From: Orthosia cruda
Taxonomy: Eukaryota > Arthropoda > Insecta > Lepidoptera > Noctuidae
Direction of reading: 5' to 3'
Length of the DNA stretch: 64,000 nucleotides
NCBI GenBank assembly: GCA_964057195.1
Contig: OZ059856.1
Span: 17,614,093 to 17,678,092 of the forward strand
The notes under the pieces were generated by a model. The model saw only the letters and a program-made list of their open reading frames with translations, was not told the origin of the DNA and searched no databases. A program made the position numbers and the translations under genes. Positions 19,054 to 27,711 of this stretch are shown here, in pieces. Numbering within the stretch: position 1 is the first letter of the stretch; each line of letters opens with the position of its first letter.

Positions 19054-19250
19054 AATAAAAAATTAAAATGATAAAATATAATAAAACAAATTCTCCGCAA
19101 GATCGCACTTTCCGCACAAGATAAAATGATAGTAACGATCGCACAGCGCACTTTAGCCGCACCCAGTCTGCCACTCCGTTACGGTGGTCAGAACTGGGGC
19201 GTTGCCCGGGGGAAACGAACGAGGACGTATGCACTGTGAGGGGATCCCCC
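19054..19250 (-). promoter_or_regulatory. 5' leader of B1
   Basis: The leader is GC-rich at its outer end and AT-rich (A/T runs) just before ORF1. The outer end is the palindrome GGGGGATCCCC. Near-identical leaders start B5, B6 and B8, and a variant starts B2. A promoter is inferred from position only. Confidence 0.5.
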
Positions 19251-19264
19251 AACCTAACCTAACC
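19251..19264. repeat. Telomeric repeat tract between B1 and U6
   Basis: AACCT x2 plus AACC; it follows CCCCC, the outermost base run of the B1 leader. Confidence 0.9.
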
Positions 19265-20488
19265 TTTTTTTTTTTTTTTTTTTTTTTTTTTTGATCACGC
19301 TGGGAAAAAATGCATTACGCATACCCACCCATTGGGGGAATGGGGGGCTATGTGGGACTCCCCGGGCCCCCCAGCCCGGTATACCCACTAAAATAACCCA
19401 GCGGCACTCCCGCATCGTCTGAATGGAGGAGGACTGGGAATCCGGCACAGCCTTTACGTCCAGTCCTCCGCCGACGACCGCCCGCCTTTTAGGGCAGGCC
19501 CTTCACGCCCCTCCAATGGAGGGGCCCGGGAATGACCGCGAGTGCTCGGCCATTCCCGCCCGCAAGGGTGGTGACTAGTGCAATGCAGGCTAAGGCGGCC
19601 CCCACGCCCGTCGCCCGCTAGTCACCACCAGGAGGTGGAAGGAAACGATCGTACGACTGCCCCCTTCCACCCCCTCTCCGCCACCCCCTTTCGCGACATG
19701 GCGTCCTCGCAAAAGGGGGCAACCGCCGCACAGGACCCCCCACCCCCCAGCATGGAATTCACCACACCGGGAAGCGAGAGGTCCCGCCCGACAACTCCTC
19801 AGGGCACGGCGCAGCTACGCCCCCGCTGGGCACACCTAGACGGTGTGCTGCGCCGTGCCCTCCACCGCGCTGGACCTTACGGTCCCCTCCGTTGCGGCAT
19901 CTGGCCCGCGAAGGACAGATGCCGCATCCGCCGCCCAGGACCCCCCACCCCCCAGCATGGAATTCACCACACCGGGAAGCGAGAGGTCCCGCCCGACAAC
20001 TCCTCAGGGCACGGCGCAGCTACGCCCCCGCTGGGCACACCTAGACGGTGTGCTGCGCCGTGCCCTCCACCGCCCCTGACCTTTACGGTCCCCCGCGTGT
20101 GCGGCGGCGCGTCGAGACCGACGCTCCGCCGCCTCCTCCTGCTATTGACTTGTCCCTGCCGACCATCCCACGCCAAAGGAGGGCCGGCAACGACAAGTCA
20201 CACCACCTACCTACCTACCCAACCTAATTTAACCAACCTACCCAAACTAGCCTACCCAACCTAGCCCCCCTATATCGCGTCTGGAGTGTCCCCTGCTAAT
20301 CAGGGGAACACCCAGAGCGACATCCCCCCCTGTCAGGTATTCGCCACCGCCAACAAGAACCCACGAATGGGAAGTTATTGACGGTGCCCGGGGTGCACCA
20401 GCCCAGCGGGTTGCTCTTCCCCCCGGACGTATCCGAAAGAGACCAGCAACCAACTAGGCCAACGTGGAGGTTACCTGACCCGCACCCC
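19265..20488 (-). mobile_element. U6: non-autonomous unit with internal 205-bp duplication
   Basis: Same parts as other U units, but the ORF2-remnant segment around CAGCATGGAATTC is present twice (about 19726-19925 and 19930-20090, period 205), making it 1.22 kb. The second copy lacks the inverted-repeat segment around GCATCTGGCC. U10 has the same kind of duplication. Confidence 0.75.
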
Positions 20489-20500
20489 AACCTAACCTAA

Positions 20501-20502
<2 letters not shown>
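20489..20502. repeat. Telomeric repeat tract between U6 and B2
   Basis: AACCT x2 plus AACC. Confidence 0.9.
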
Positions 20503-20531
<29 letters not shown>

Positions 20532-20851
20532 GATCTCGCTGGGAAAAAATGCATTACGCATACCCACCCATTGGGGGAATGGGGGGCTATGTGGGACTCC
20601 CCGGGCAAGCCCGGTATACCCACTAAAATAACCCAGCGGCACTCCCGCATCGTCTGTGTGGAGGAGGACTGGGAAACTGGCACAGCCTTTACGTCCAGTC
20701 CTCCGCCGACGACCGCCCGCCTCTACGGCAGGCCCTTCACGCCCCTCCCTTAGTGGAGGGGCCCGGGAACGACCGCGAGTGCTCGGCCGTTCCCGCCCGA
20801 GGGTGGTGACTGTGCAATGCAGACGAGAGGCGCCCCCGCGCCTGTCGTCCG

Positions 20852-23800
20852 CTAGTCACCACCAGGAGGTGGGAGGAGACGATCGTATAACCGCCTTCTC
20901 CCACCCCTTCTCCGCCTGCGGAGCGGCGGCGCGAGAGGGTCATCCTCCCGCGCGCGCTCCGCCGCCTCCTTTTGCGACATCACGACCTCGCAAAAGGAGG
21001 CAACCGCCGCCCAGGCCTCCTCACTCCCCAGCATGGAGTTGACCACACTGGGAAGTGAGAGGTCCTGCCCGATCTCACTGTTCAGGGCACGGCGCAGCTC
21101 TGCCCAGGCTGGGCACACCTCGAGGGTGTGCTGCGCCGTGTCCTCTGCCGCGCCGCAGTCGTGGCACGCCGGGGTTTCCTCCCTCCGGATCCGGTGCAGG
21201 TGCGTTCCGAAACAACCATGTCCGGACAACACCTGCACTAGACGGAACGAGAGGAAACCATGTCTGCGCTCGAGCCAGCCCTGCAGGACTGGACCGAGCG
21301 CATCCAGCGTCCGGCGGCCAAAGGCGGCGGTGGCGAGGTCCTCCGTCCAATGGAGGACGATGGCGTCCCTCGCCTCCCGCCGCACTGCCTCCCGCTCTTC
21401 CGCGGCGGGGCGCTCCCCGAGCGCCTTCCGCCGCGCCGTCCATTCGTACACTCTGGCAAGCACCCATGCCTCCAACTCCCAGGGAGGGGTGCCGGCCAGA
21501 GCGCACGCCGCAGAGAAACCCACTGAGCGGTAGGCCCTCGCCACCCGCTGTGCAATGGCCCTTTGTGGCCTGCGGATGGCGGTTGCATTCTCCCTCCTGT
21601 GGAGGGAGTCCGCCCAGATGGGTGCACCGTAGAGCGCCATGCTCTTGAGGATGCCGGCATAGAGGCGCCGGCATCGCTCCTTCGGCCCTCCCAAATTCGG
21701 GAGCAGCCATGATAGGGCGTCCGCGGCTTTCAGCAGGCGCGTCGACAGCCCGCTGAAGTGCGGGCCGAAGCGCCACCTGCTGTCTAGCACGAGGCCCAGA
21801 TACTTCATCTGGGCCCCGACCCCTATCCGGACGCCCTCCACGACGATGTGGGCGTCGGGAGGGCAGCGCTGCCGAGGCCCGTGAAAGAACACGGCCTCGG
21901 TCTTGTTCAGCGCTACCCTCAATCCTAGCTGGCGGATCCTACCTGCCACTAAGGATCCGCCAGCCGAGGCCAGACAGGCCGCCTCTCCAAAGTCCCTCCC
22001 CCGGGCAGTTAGGAGAGTGTCATCCGCATAGCAGATGACACTCGTGCCCGTGAGGAGGGTGCCCCGCAGGAGCCAATCATAACCGATGTTCCACAGGGGA
22101 GGGCCTAGAACCGACCCCTGCGGAACACCGGACTCTGCGCCGTAGCGCCTGATCCTGGCCGTCTTGTCTACAAGGAGGACCTCTCGGTCCTCCAAGTAGC
22201 TGGCCAGGATCGCCCGCAGATATTGGGGCACTCCGTGGTACCGGAGTGCCTCCAATATGGTCGAGTGGGGCACGGAGTTGAAGGCGTTGGCGATGTCAAA
22301 CGACACCGCCAACACTCCGTCCCCAGCCTCGACCGCCTCCTTCACCTGGCCCCTGAGTAGGGCCAACGCGTCGACCGTCGAACGCCCCCGTCGGAAACCG
22401 AACTGGGCGTCCGACAGGTCTGGCCCTACCTCCCGCAAATGGCTATTTAGCCGGGTGGCGATGATCCCCTCGAACAATTTACCGACCTCATCGAGCAGAA
22501 CGATGGGCCGGTATGCCGAGGGGGAGTCCACCGGACGTCCCTCCTTCCGGAGGAGGCACAACTGCCCCTCCTTCCACTGTTTCGGGAACCTCCCAGCCGT
22601 AAGACACGCGCTGAAGAGGTCCCGAAACCTACCCTCCATGAGGGACGCCGCGATGGCCACCACCCGTGCGGGGACGCCGTCCGGCCCAGGGGCCGTTTTC
22701 TTCGCGCGGAGGCGAAGTATCCCGTCGCGTATCTCATCCGCCGTCACTGGTGGGATCTCCGCCTCCGGCGGAGCTGCTTCCCGCGGGGGGTCCATTGCTG
22801 GTGGGGCGAAGTCGGTCCTGCGCGGAAACAGGGACCGGACCACCCCATCCAGCAATGCCGGCTCGAGGGTCTCCGACAGGGGGGGACCGTAGGGCCGCAG
22901 CTGGCTCCGCGCCAGCTTGTAAGGTCTCCCGTATGGATCCCTGTCGAGACCCTCCAACATCTCGGCCCTCGCCGAGTCTTTGGCGGCGCACATTGCCGAC
23001 TTGAGGACCGCCTTTGCCTCCAGGTAAGAGGCGTAGAGGCGGTCCTCTCCGGCCTGTGATCGGCTGGTGCGCCGCCGGCTCCGCGTGTAGGCCCTCCTGG
23101 CCTCCACGCAGGCCGCCCGGAGTCCCGCTAACTCCTCCGTCCACCAGTACACGGCGCGACGGGGAGGTGGACGACGTGACCGAGGCATGCTGGAGTTGCA
23201 CACCTCGGTCAGGGACCCGCGGAGCCGGACCGCTGCAGCGTCAACGTCCGAGGCCTCCACAGGGGGCGAGAGCCAGTCCTGGAGGAATGCCGCCTCCTGA
23301 GCTGCCTCCCGGTCCAGGCGGGTGAGAGCCCACCGCGGGAAGGGAGATTGGCCCGAGCGGGCCATTCCTCCCCGCGGGCCCTGGGTGGAGATGTCGAACC
23401 GCACGTAACGGTGGTCCGACATGGTCTCCACCATCTCAACCCGCCAGTTCACGACGCGGGCGGCTAGCACGGGGGTGGCAAACGAAACGTCAACCACTGA
23501 CCCACCCCGCTGCCGCACACACGTGTGAACATTCCCCCTGTTTAGGAGGGACACACCGCACGAAGCCGCCCAAAATTCGGCGGCGCATCCCCGGACGTTG
23601 CAAGTCGCGGCCGGGTTGCCCCAGGCCGCCGACTTGGCATTCAGGTCGCCCAACACGGCGACCTGGCGTGGTGCCGCCCTCCCGACGACTGCCGTAAGGA
23701 CTTCGAGAAAGTTCTCGAAGTCCCTTAGAGGGCGGTTTGGGGAGAAATAGACCCCGACCAGGGCTATGTCTCCCCACGCGGCGGCCACGTATCCCGGTCC

Positions 23801-24019
23801 CCTCTCTAAAAGCGAGAGGGGAGGGGAGTCCGTGGCGGGCCGCGACACCAACGCCACCAAGCCGTCCCGATCACCCAGCCAACGGCCAGGTATCGAGTAC
23901 GGCTCGGCGACCACCGCCACGTCCACCAACCACTCAGCCACGGTCTGCATCAGCAGATCCTGGGCCGCTCTGCAGTGGTTGGTGTTCGCCTGGAGGATGC
24001 GATGTTCGACTCTATGCAT
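20852..24019 (-). CDS. ORF2 endonuclease-reverse transcriptase (B2), 1055 aa
   Basis: Complete, starting at the UAAUG overlap. The domains are as in B1: APE endonuclease with SDH, RT with YADD, and the C-terminal CX2CX8HX4C motif. The stretch coded by about 22700-23140 (linker before and into the first RT block) reads EAAPPEAEIPPVT and DEIRDGILRLRAKK, as in B6. B1, B3, B4 and B8 have a GGVVAS-EEEVPPVS type there. Downstream of this stretch the protein is nearly identical to B1. All catalytic motifs are kept. Confidence 0.9.
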   Translation of the reverse strand: MHRVEHRILQANTNHCRAAQDLLMQTVAEWLVDVAVVAEPYSIPGRWLGDRDGLVALVSRPATDSPPLSLLERGPGYVAAAWGDIALVGVYFSPNRPLRDFENFLEVLTAVVGRAAPRQVAVLGDLNAKSAAWGNPAATCNVRGCAAEFWAASCGVSLLNRGNVHTCVRQRGGSVVDVSFATPVLAARVVNWRVEMVETMSDHRYVRFDISTQGPRGGMARSGQSPFPRWALTRLDREAAQEAAFLQDWLSPPVEASDVDAAAVRLRGSLTEVCNSSMPRSRRPPPRRAVYWWTEELAGLRAACVEARRAYTRSRRRTSRSQAGEDRLYASYLEAKAVLKSAMCAAKDSARAEMLEGLDRDPYGRPYKLARSQLRPYGPPLSETLEPALLDGVVRSLFPRRTDFAPPAMDPPREAAPPEAEIPPVTADEIRDGILRLRAKKTAPGPDGVPARVVAIAASLMEGRFRDLFSACLTAGRFPKQWKEGQLCLLRKEGRPVDSPSAYRPIVLLDEVGKLFEGIIATRLNSHLREVGPDLSDAQFGFRRGRSTVDALALLRGQVKEAVEAGDGVLAVSFDIANAFNSVPHSTILEALRYHGVPQYLRAILASYLEDREVLLVDKTARIRRYGAESGVPQGSVLGPPLWNIGYDWLLRGTLLTGTSVICYADDTLLTARGRDFGEAACLASAGGSLVAGRIRQLGLRVALNKTEAVFFHGPRQRCPPDAHIVVEGVRIGVGAQMKYLGLVLDSRWRFGPHFSGLSTRLLKAADALSWLLPNLGGPKERCRRLYAGILKSMALYGAPIWADSLHRRENATAIRRPQRAIAQRVARAYRSVGFSAACALAGTPPWELEAWVLARVYEWTARRKALGERPAAEEREAVRREARDAIVLHWTEDLATAAFGRRTLDALGPVLQGWLERRHGFLSFRLVQVLSGHGCFGTHLHRIRREETPACHDCGAAEDTAQHTLEVCPAWAELRRALNSEIGQDLSLPSVVNSMLGSEEAWAAVASFCEVVMSQKEAAERAREDDPLAPPLRRRRRGGRRRLYDRLLPPPGGD

Positions 24020-26091
24020 TAATCGGACATCGCACCCCCCTCCTCAACAGCCGCCGTGGTCCCAGCCTCTGGAACGGCGGTGGCGGTGACAGGCCGGGTC
24101 GGCGCCTGCACTTTGCCCCTCTTGAGGGGAGGACTGCAGTTCCTCCCCTTCATAATGTGGCCCGCAGGGCGGCCACTGGCGGCACATACCGCGCAGTGCG
24201 GCTTGGCGGCCTTGCAGGAGGCGGCTTTGTGCCCCTCCTTGCCGCAGCGGTAGCAGCTCTCTGTCCGGTCTATCGTGGACGGACAGAGGGCCCGGGTGTG
24301 TCCGGTGCCGAAGCACCTGAAACAGCGCAAAGGCTGGGCCTCAAGGGCCCGGACTGCACCCGAGCTGAAGCCGACGGCTAGCCGTCCCTTGTCAAGGACG
24401 GCTTTGGCAGCGGCAACTGGGCACTCCAGGCGGATGGTGCCCATGCCGCCGCGGCCGGGCCTAATGGCCCGGCCCTGCACCGCTGCGACATCGCAGCCCC
24501 CCATGGCTGCGACCGCCGCCACCACCTCCTCCTTGGTGACCGAATCATCTAGATCGGTCACCTCTATGGCCGCGCACTTGATAGGCCTGGCCACCTTCGC
24601 CGCGTCCGCAATGACCTCTTGCAGCTTTGCTGCGAAGAGGTCTGCGTTCTTAGCGCCCTCCGCCCCTGGGAACTCGAAAATTCGAGCCCCAGCCTGCGTC
24701 CGGCGACAGGAGACCTTGCCGATCCCCAGTTGGGTGGGATCGGCATTGGCACGCGCCCGCAACAATACGGACGCGTACGTCTCCCCCCGCTCCGCAGCCT
24801 CCGCAGTGAGCGTCACCACGACGGCTGCGGTCTTGGGAGGATTCAGGTTCCTCCTGCCGGCTGGGGCCGAACTCTTCCCCTTTCCCTTTCCTTTACCAGT
24901 CGACTGCGAATGGCTGCTGGGAGGGGTGACGGCGGGGACGGCTGGGGGAGAGATTTTCCCCTTTCCCTTCCCTTTTCCCTGTGCAGTCGACTGCGACTGG
25001 CTGGGATGGATGGTGGTGGGGACGGCAGGGACGACCGCTGCCGCCTTTGTGGCCTTCCCCTTTCCCTTCCCCTTGCCGACCACCCTCGTCCAGCCTTGCT
25101 GGTTGGTCGGGGTGGTGGATGGAAGAAGGGCGTCCTCCTTCTGGGAGGCCGGCCCCGGCTCGCGTTGCCGCTTGTCTGCCGCAAGCGGCGGTCGGAGGCT
25201 CTTCTCCGGCAGGAGCCGGTCCTCGATGCCTGCTAGGCAGGCTCGCACGAAGGCCCTTTCCTCCTGCATAACCTTTCGGAGTGTGTCCTCAAGGTCGAAG
25301 GAGGCGGGGCCCTCTGCCGCAGGTCTGGACTCGGCTGTGGTTGGCCGGGCCGTGGCCTCAGCCAGCTTCTGGTGCAGCTGGCTGACCTCCGTCTGCAGGC
25401 GATCGACCCTCGCCTGAAGTTGCTGCGTCTCGTCGGTCGCCTGCCTCTGCACCAGCTCCGCAATGATACCACGCATGCTCGCGGCCCGGCATTTGAGGGA
25501 CTTCTGGAACGTCCCTTTTAGTTGGGAAGACTTTGTGGCGACCACCACTATCTCCTCCACGTCCTCCTCCGCCATTCGCTCCAGCTCCACCAAGGAGTGG
25601 TCGGAGTACATAACGCGGGACGCGCCGTACCCCGACTTGGCCCGAGCGACGCGCGCTTGCTGCTCCTTGGCAGCAACCTGCTCCTCCAGGTCTTGCTGGA
25701 GCTTTGCCCGCCGAGCCAGATTCAACTGGCGCTGGGCGTCCGCGAGACCCACGTCGTGGGTGTCCGCTGCCGTTGATGTCTTCTTGGCCTTCGCCTTCTT
25801 CTTCGAGTCCTTCGCCGAACCCGAGGAGCCATCGGACCCGTCCTTTAGGAAGGCCCGCTTCCGCGACTGCGAACGACTGCCCTCCTCGACCTCCATCGAG
25901 CTGGCTACCGACACAACGGACTCGTTGTCGGACTCAGACTCCAACTCGTCCGCCCTTCCTCCGTAGAAGGTCCTGCCTTCCTCCGCTGACGCTGAGGCGT
26001 CACGGTGGCCCTGAGAAGGGCCTTTTGGTTGGCCCTGAGAAGGGCCTTTTTTGACAAAATGCCCGAGGGCATCACGCCTAGGTTTTACCAT
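24019..26091 (-). CDS. ORF1 gag-like protein (B2), 690 aa
   Basis: ATG at 26091. Same architecture as the B1 ORF1: KGPSQGQ/KGPSQGH repeats, coiled-coil region, GKGKGKG low-complexity middle and three zinc knuckles near the C-terminus. It is 12 residues shorter, mainly through length differences in the Lys/Gly/Pro-rich part. It uses TIDRTESCYRC where B1 has NIDRTDSCYRC. Its stop overlaps the ORF2 start. Confidence 0.87.
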   Translation of the reverse strand: MVKPRRDALGHFVKKGPSQGQPKGPSQGHRDASASAEEGRTFYGGRADELESESDNESVVSVASSMEVEEGSRSQSRKRAFLKDGSDGSSGSAKDSKKKAKAKKTSTAADTHDVGLADAQRQLNLARRAKLQQDLEEQVAAKEQQARVARAKSGYGASRVMYSDHSLVELERMAEEDVEEIVVVATKSSQLKGTFQKSLKCRAASMRGIIAELVQRQATDETQQLQARVDRLQTEVSQLHQKLAEATARPTTAESRPAAEGPASFDLEDTLRKVMQEERAFVRACLAGIEDRLLPEKSLRPPLAADKRQREPGPASQKEDALLPSTTPTNQQGWTRVVGKGKGKGKATKAAAVVPAVPTTIHPSQSQSTAQGKGKGKGKISPPAVPAVTPPSSHSQSTGKGKGKGKSSAPAGRRNLNPPKTAAVVVTLTAEAAERGETYASVLLRARANADPTQLGIGKVSCRRTQAGARIFEFPGAEGAKNADLFAAKLQEVIADAAKVARPIKCAAIEVTDLDDSVTKEEVVAAVAAMGGCDVAAVQGRAIRPGRGGMGTIRLECPVAAAKAVLDKGRLAVGFSSGAVRALEAQPLRCFRCFGTGHTRALCPSTIDRTESCYRCGKEGHKAASCKAAKPHCAVCAASGRPAGHIMKGRNCSPPLKRGKVQAPTRPVTATAVPEAGTTAAVEEGGAMSD

Positions 26092-26281
26092 ATTAAATAA
26101 AATAAAAATGATAAAAATAAAATAAAATTCTCAGGCAAGTTCGTTCACGACAAGGCAATAATTCGCAACGAAAGCACAGCGCACTTTAGCCGCACCCAGT
26201 CTGCCACTCCGTTACGGTGGTCAGAACTGGGGCGTTACCAGGGGACACGACAAGGACGTAAGCGCTGTGAGGGGATCCCCC

Positions 26282-26295
26282 AACCTAACCTAACC
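26282..26295. repeat. Telomeric repeat tract between B2 and U7
   Basis: AACCT x2 plus AACC. Confidence 0.9.
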
Positions 26296-27354
26296 TTTTT
26301 TTTTTTTTTTTTTTTTTGATCACGCTGGGAAAAAATGCATTACGCATACCCACCCATTGGGGGAATGGGGGGCTATGTGGGACTCCCCGGGCCCCCCAGC
26401 CCGGTATACCCACTAAAATAACCCAGCGGCACTCCCGCATCGTCTGAATGGAGGAGGACTGGGAAACCGGCAGAGCCTTTACGTCCAGTCCTCCGCCGAC
26501 GACCGCCCGCCTTTTGGGGCGGGCCCTTCTCGCCCCTCCCTCAGTGGAGGGGCCCGGGAACGACCGCGAGTGCTCGGCCGTTCCCGCCCGCAAGGGTGGT
26601 GACTAGTGCAATGCAGGCTAAGGCGGCCCCCACGCCCGTCGCCCGCTAGTCACCACCAGGAGGTGGGAGGAAACGATCGTACGACCGCCCCCTTCCACCC
26701 CCTCTCCGCCACCCCCTTTTGCGACATGGCGTCCTCGCAAAAGGGGGACAACCGCCGCCCAGGACCCCCCACCCCCCAGCATGGAATTCACCACACCGGG
26801 AAGCGAGAGGTCCCGCCCGACATCTCCTCAGGGCACGGCGCAGCTACGCCCCCGCTGGGCACACCTAGACGGTGTGCTGCGCCGTACCCTCCACCGCACT
26901 GGACCTAACGGTCCCCTCCGGTGCGGCATCTGGCCCGCGAAGGACAGACGCCGCCCTCCGCGTGTGCGGCGGCGCGTCGAGACCGACGCTCCGCCGCCCC
27001 CTCCTTTCACCGACTTGTCCTTGCCGACCATCCCACGCCAAAGGAGGGCCGGCAACGACAAGTCATCTCCTCCTACCTACCTACCCAACCTAACTTAAAC
27101 TACCTACCCAAACTAGCCTACCCAACCTAGCCCCCTTTTGCCGCGTCTGGAGTGTCCCCTGCTAATCAGGGGAACACCCAGAGCGACATCCCCCCCTGTC
27201 AGGTATTCGCCACCGCCAACAAGAACCCACGAATGGGAAGTTATTGACGGTGCCCGGGGTGCACCAGCCCAGCGGGTTGCTCTTCCCCCCGGACGTATCC
27301 GAAAGAGACCAGCAACCAACTAGGCCAACGTGGAGGTTACCTGACCCGCACCCC
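26296..27354 (-). mobile_element. U7: short non-autonomous telomeric retroelement
   Basis: Standard U layout with T run 26296-26317. Its hairpin region begins TTTGCCGCGTCTGG instead of CTATGTCGCGTCTGG, weakening the outer stem, and the telomere-like tract is slightly rearranged (AACTTAAACTACC). Confidence 0.8.
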
Positions 27355-27363
27355 AACCTAACC
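27355..27363. repeat. Telomeric repeat tract between U7 and B3
   Basis: Nine bases, AACCTAACC. Confidence 0.85.
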
Positions 27364-27711
27364 TTTTTTTTTTTTTTTTTTTGATCACGCTGGGAAAAAA
27401 TGCATTACGCATACCCACCCATTGGGGGAATGGGGGGGCTATGTGGGACTCCCCGGGCAAGCAAGCCCGGTATACCCACTAAAATAACCCAGCGGCACTC
27501 CCGCATCGTCTGTGTGGAGGAGGACTGGGAAACCGGCACAGCCTTTACGTCCAGCCCTCCGCCGACGACCGCCCGCCTTTACGGCAGGCCCTTCACGCCC
27601 CTCCCTCAGTGGAGGGGCCCGGGAACGACCGTGAGTGCTCGGCCGTTTCCGCCCAACGAGGGTGGTGACTAGTGCAATGCGAGCGAGAGGCGCCCCCGCG
27701 CCTGTCGCCCG

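Larger units (their letters stand above)
13414..19250 (-). mobile_element. B1: complete SART-like telomere-specific LINE
   Basis: Full-length element of 5.8 kb on the minus strand. A leader of about 197 nt (19054-19250) begins GGGGGATCCCC next to GGTTAGGTT. ORF1, ORF2, a 3' UTR of about 330 nt and a poly(A) of 29 (T run 13414-13442) follow, and GGTTAGG follows the poly(A). Sense on the TTAGG strand with poly(A)-GGTTAG at the 3' end is what I recall for SART1 of silkworm. Both ORFs are open, so this copy could be autonomous. Confidence 0.85.
20503..26281 (-). mobile_element. B2: complete SART-like telomere-specific LINE
   Basis: Full-length family B copy with both ORFs open. The T run is 20503-20531 and the leader 26092-26281 is a diverged version (AGCGCTGTGAGGGGATCC outer end). 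ORF2 is mosaic: most of it matches B1, but the region between EN and RT matches B6. Confidence 0.85.

Noticed and set aside
13414..19250. Insertion of an R1-type element into 28S rDNA
   Set aside because: The flanks are telomeric repeat on both sides. No rRNA sequence was recognised anywhere in the window.
23737..24381. Plus-strand frame of 214 codons across the B2 ORF1/ORF2 joint (similar at 16663, 30603, 60835)
   Set aside because: It is the antisense shadow of endonuclease and zinc-knuckle coding sequence and lacks any domain of its own.
24275..25417. Plus-strand frame of 380 codons opposite B2 ORF1
   Set aside because: Antisense of ORF1; its composition reflects the complementary low-complexity GKGKGKG region.
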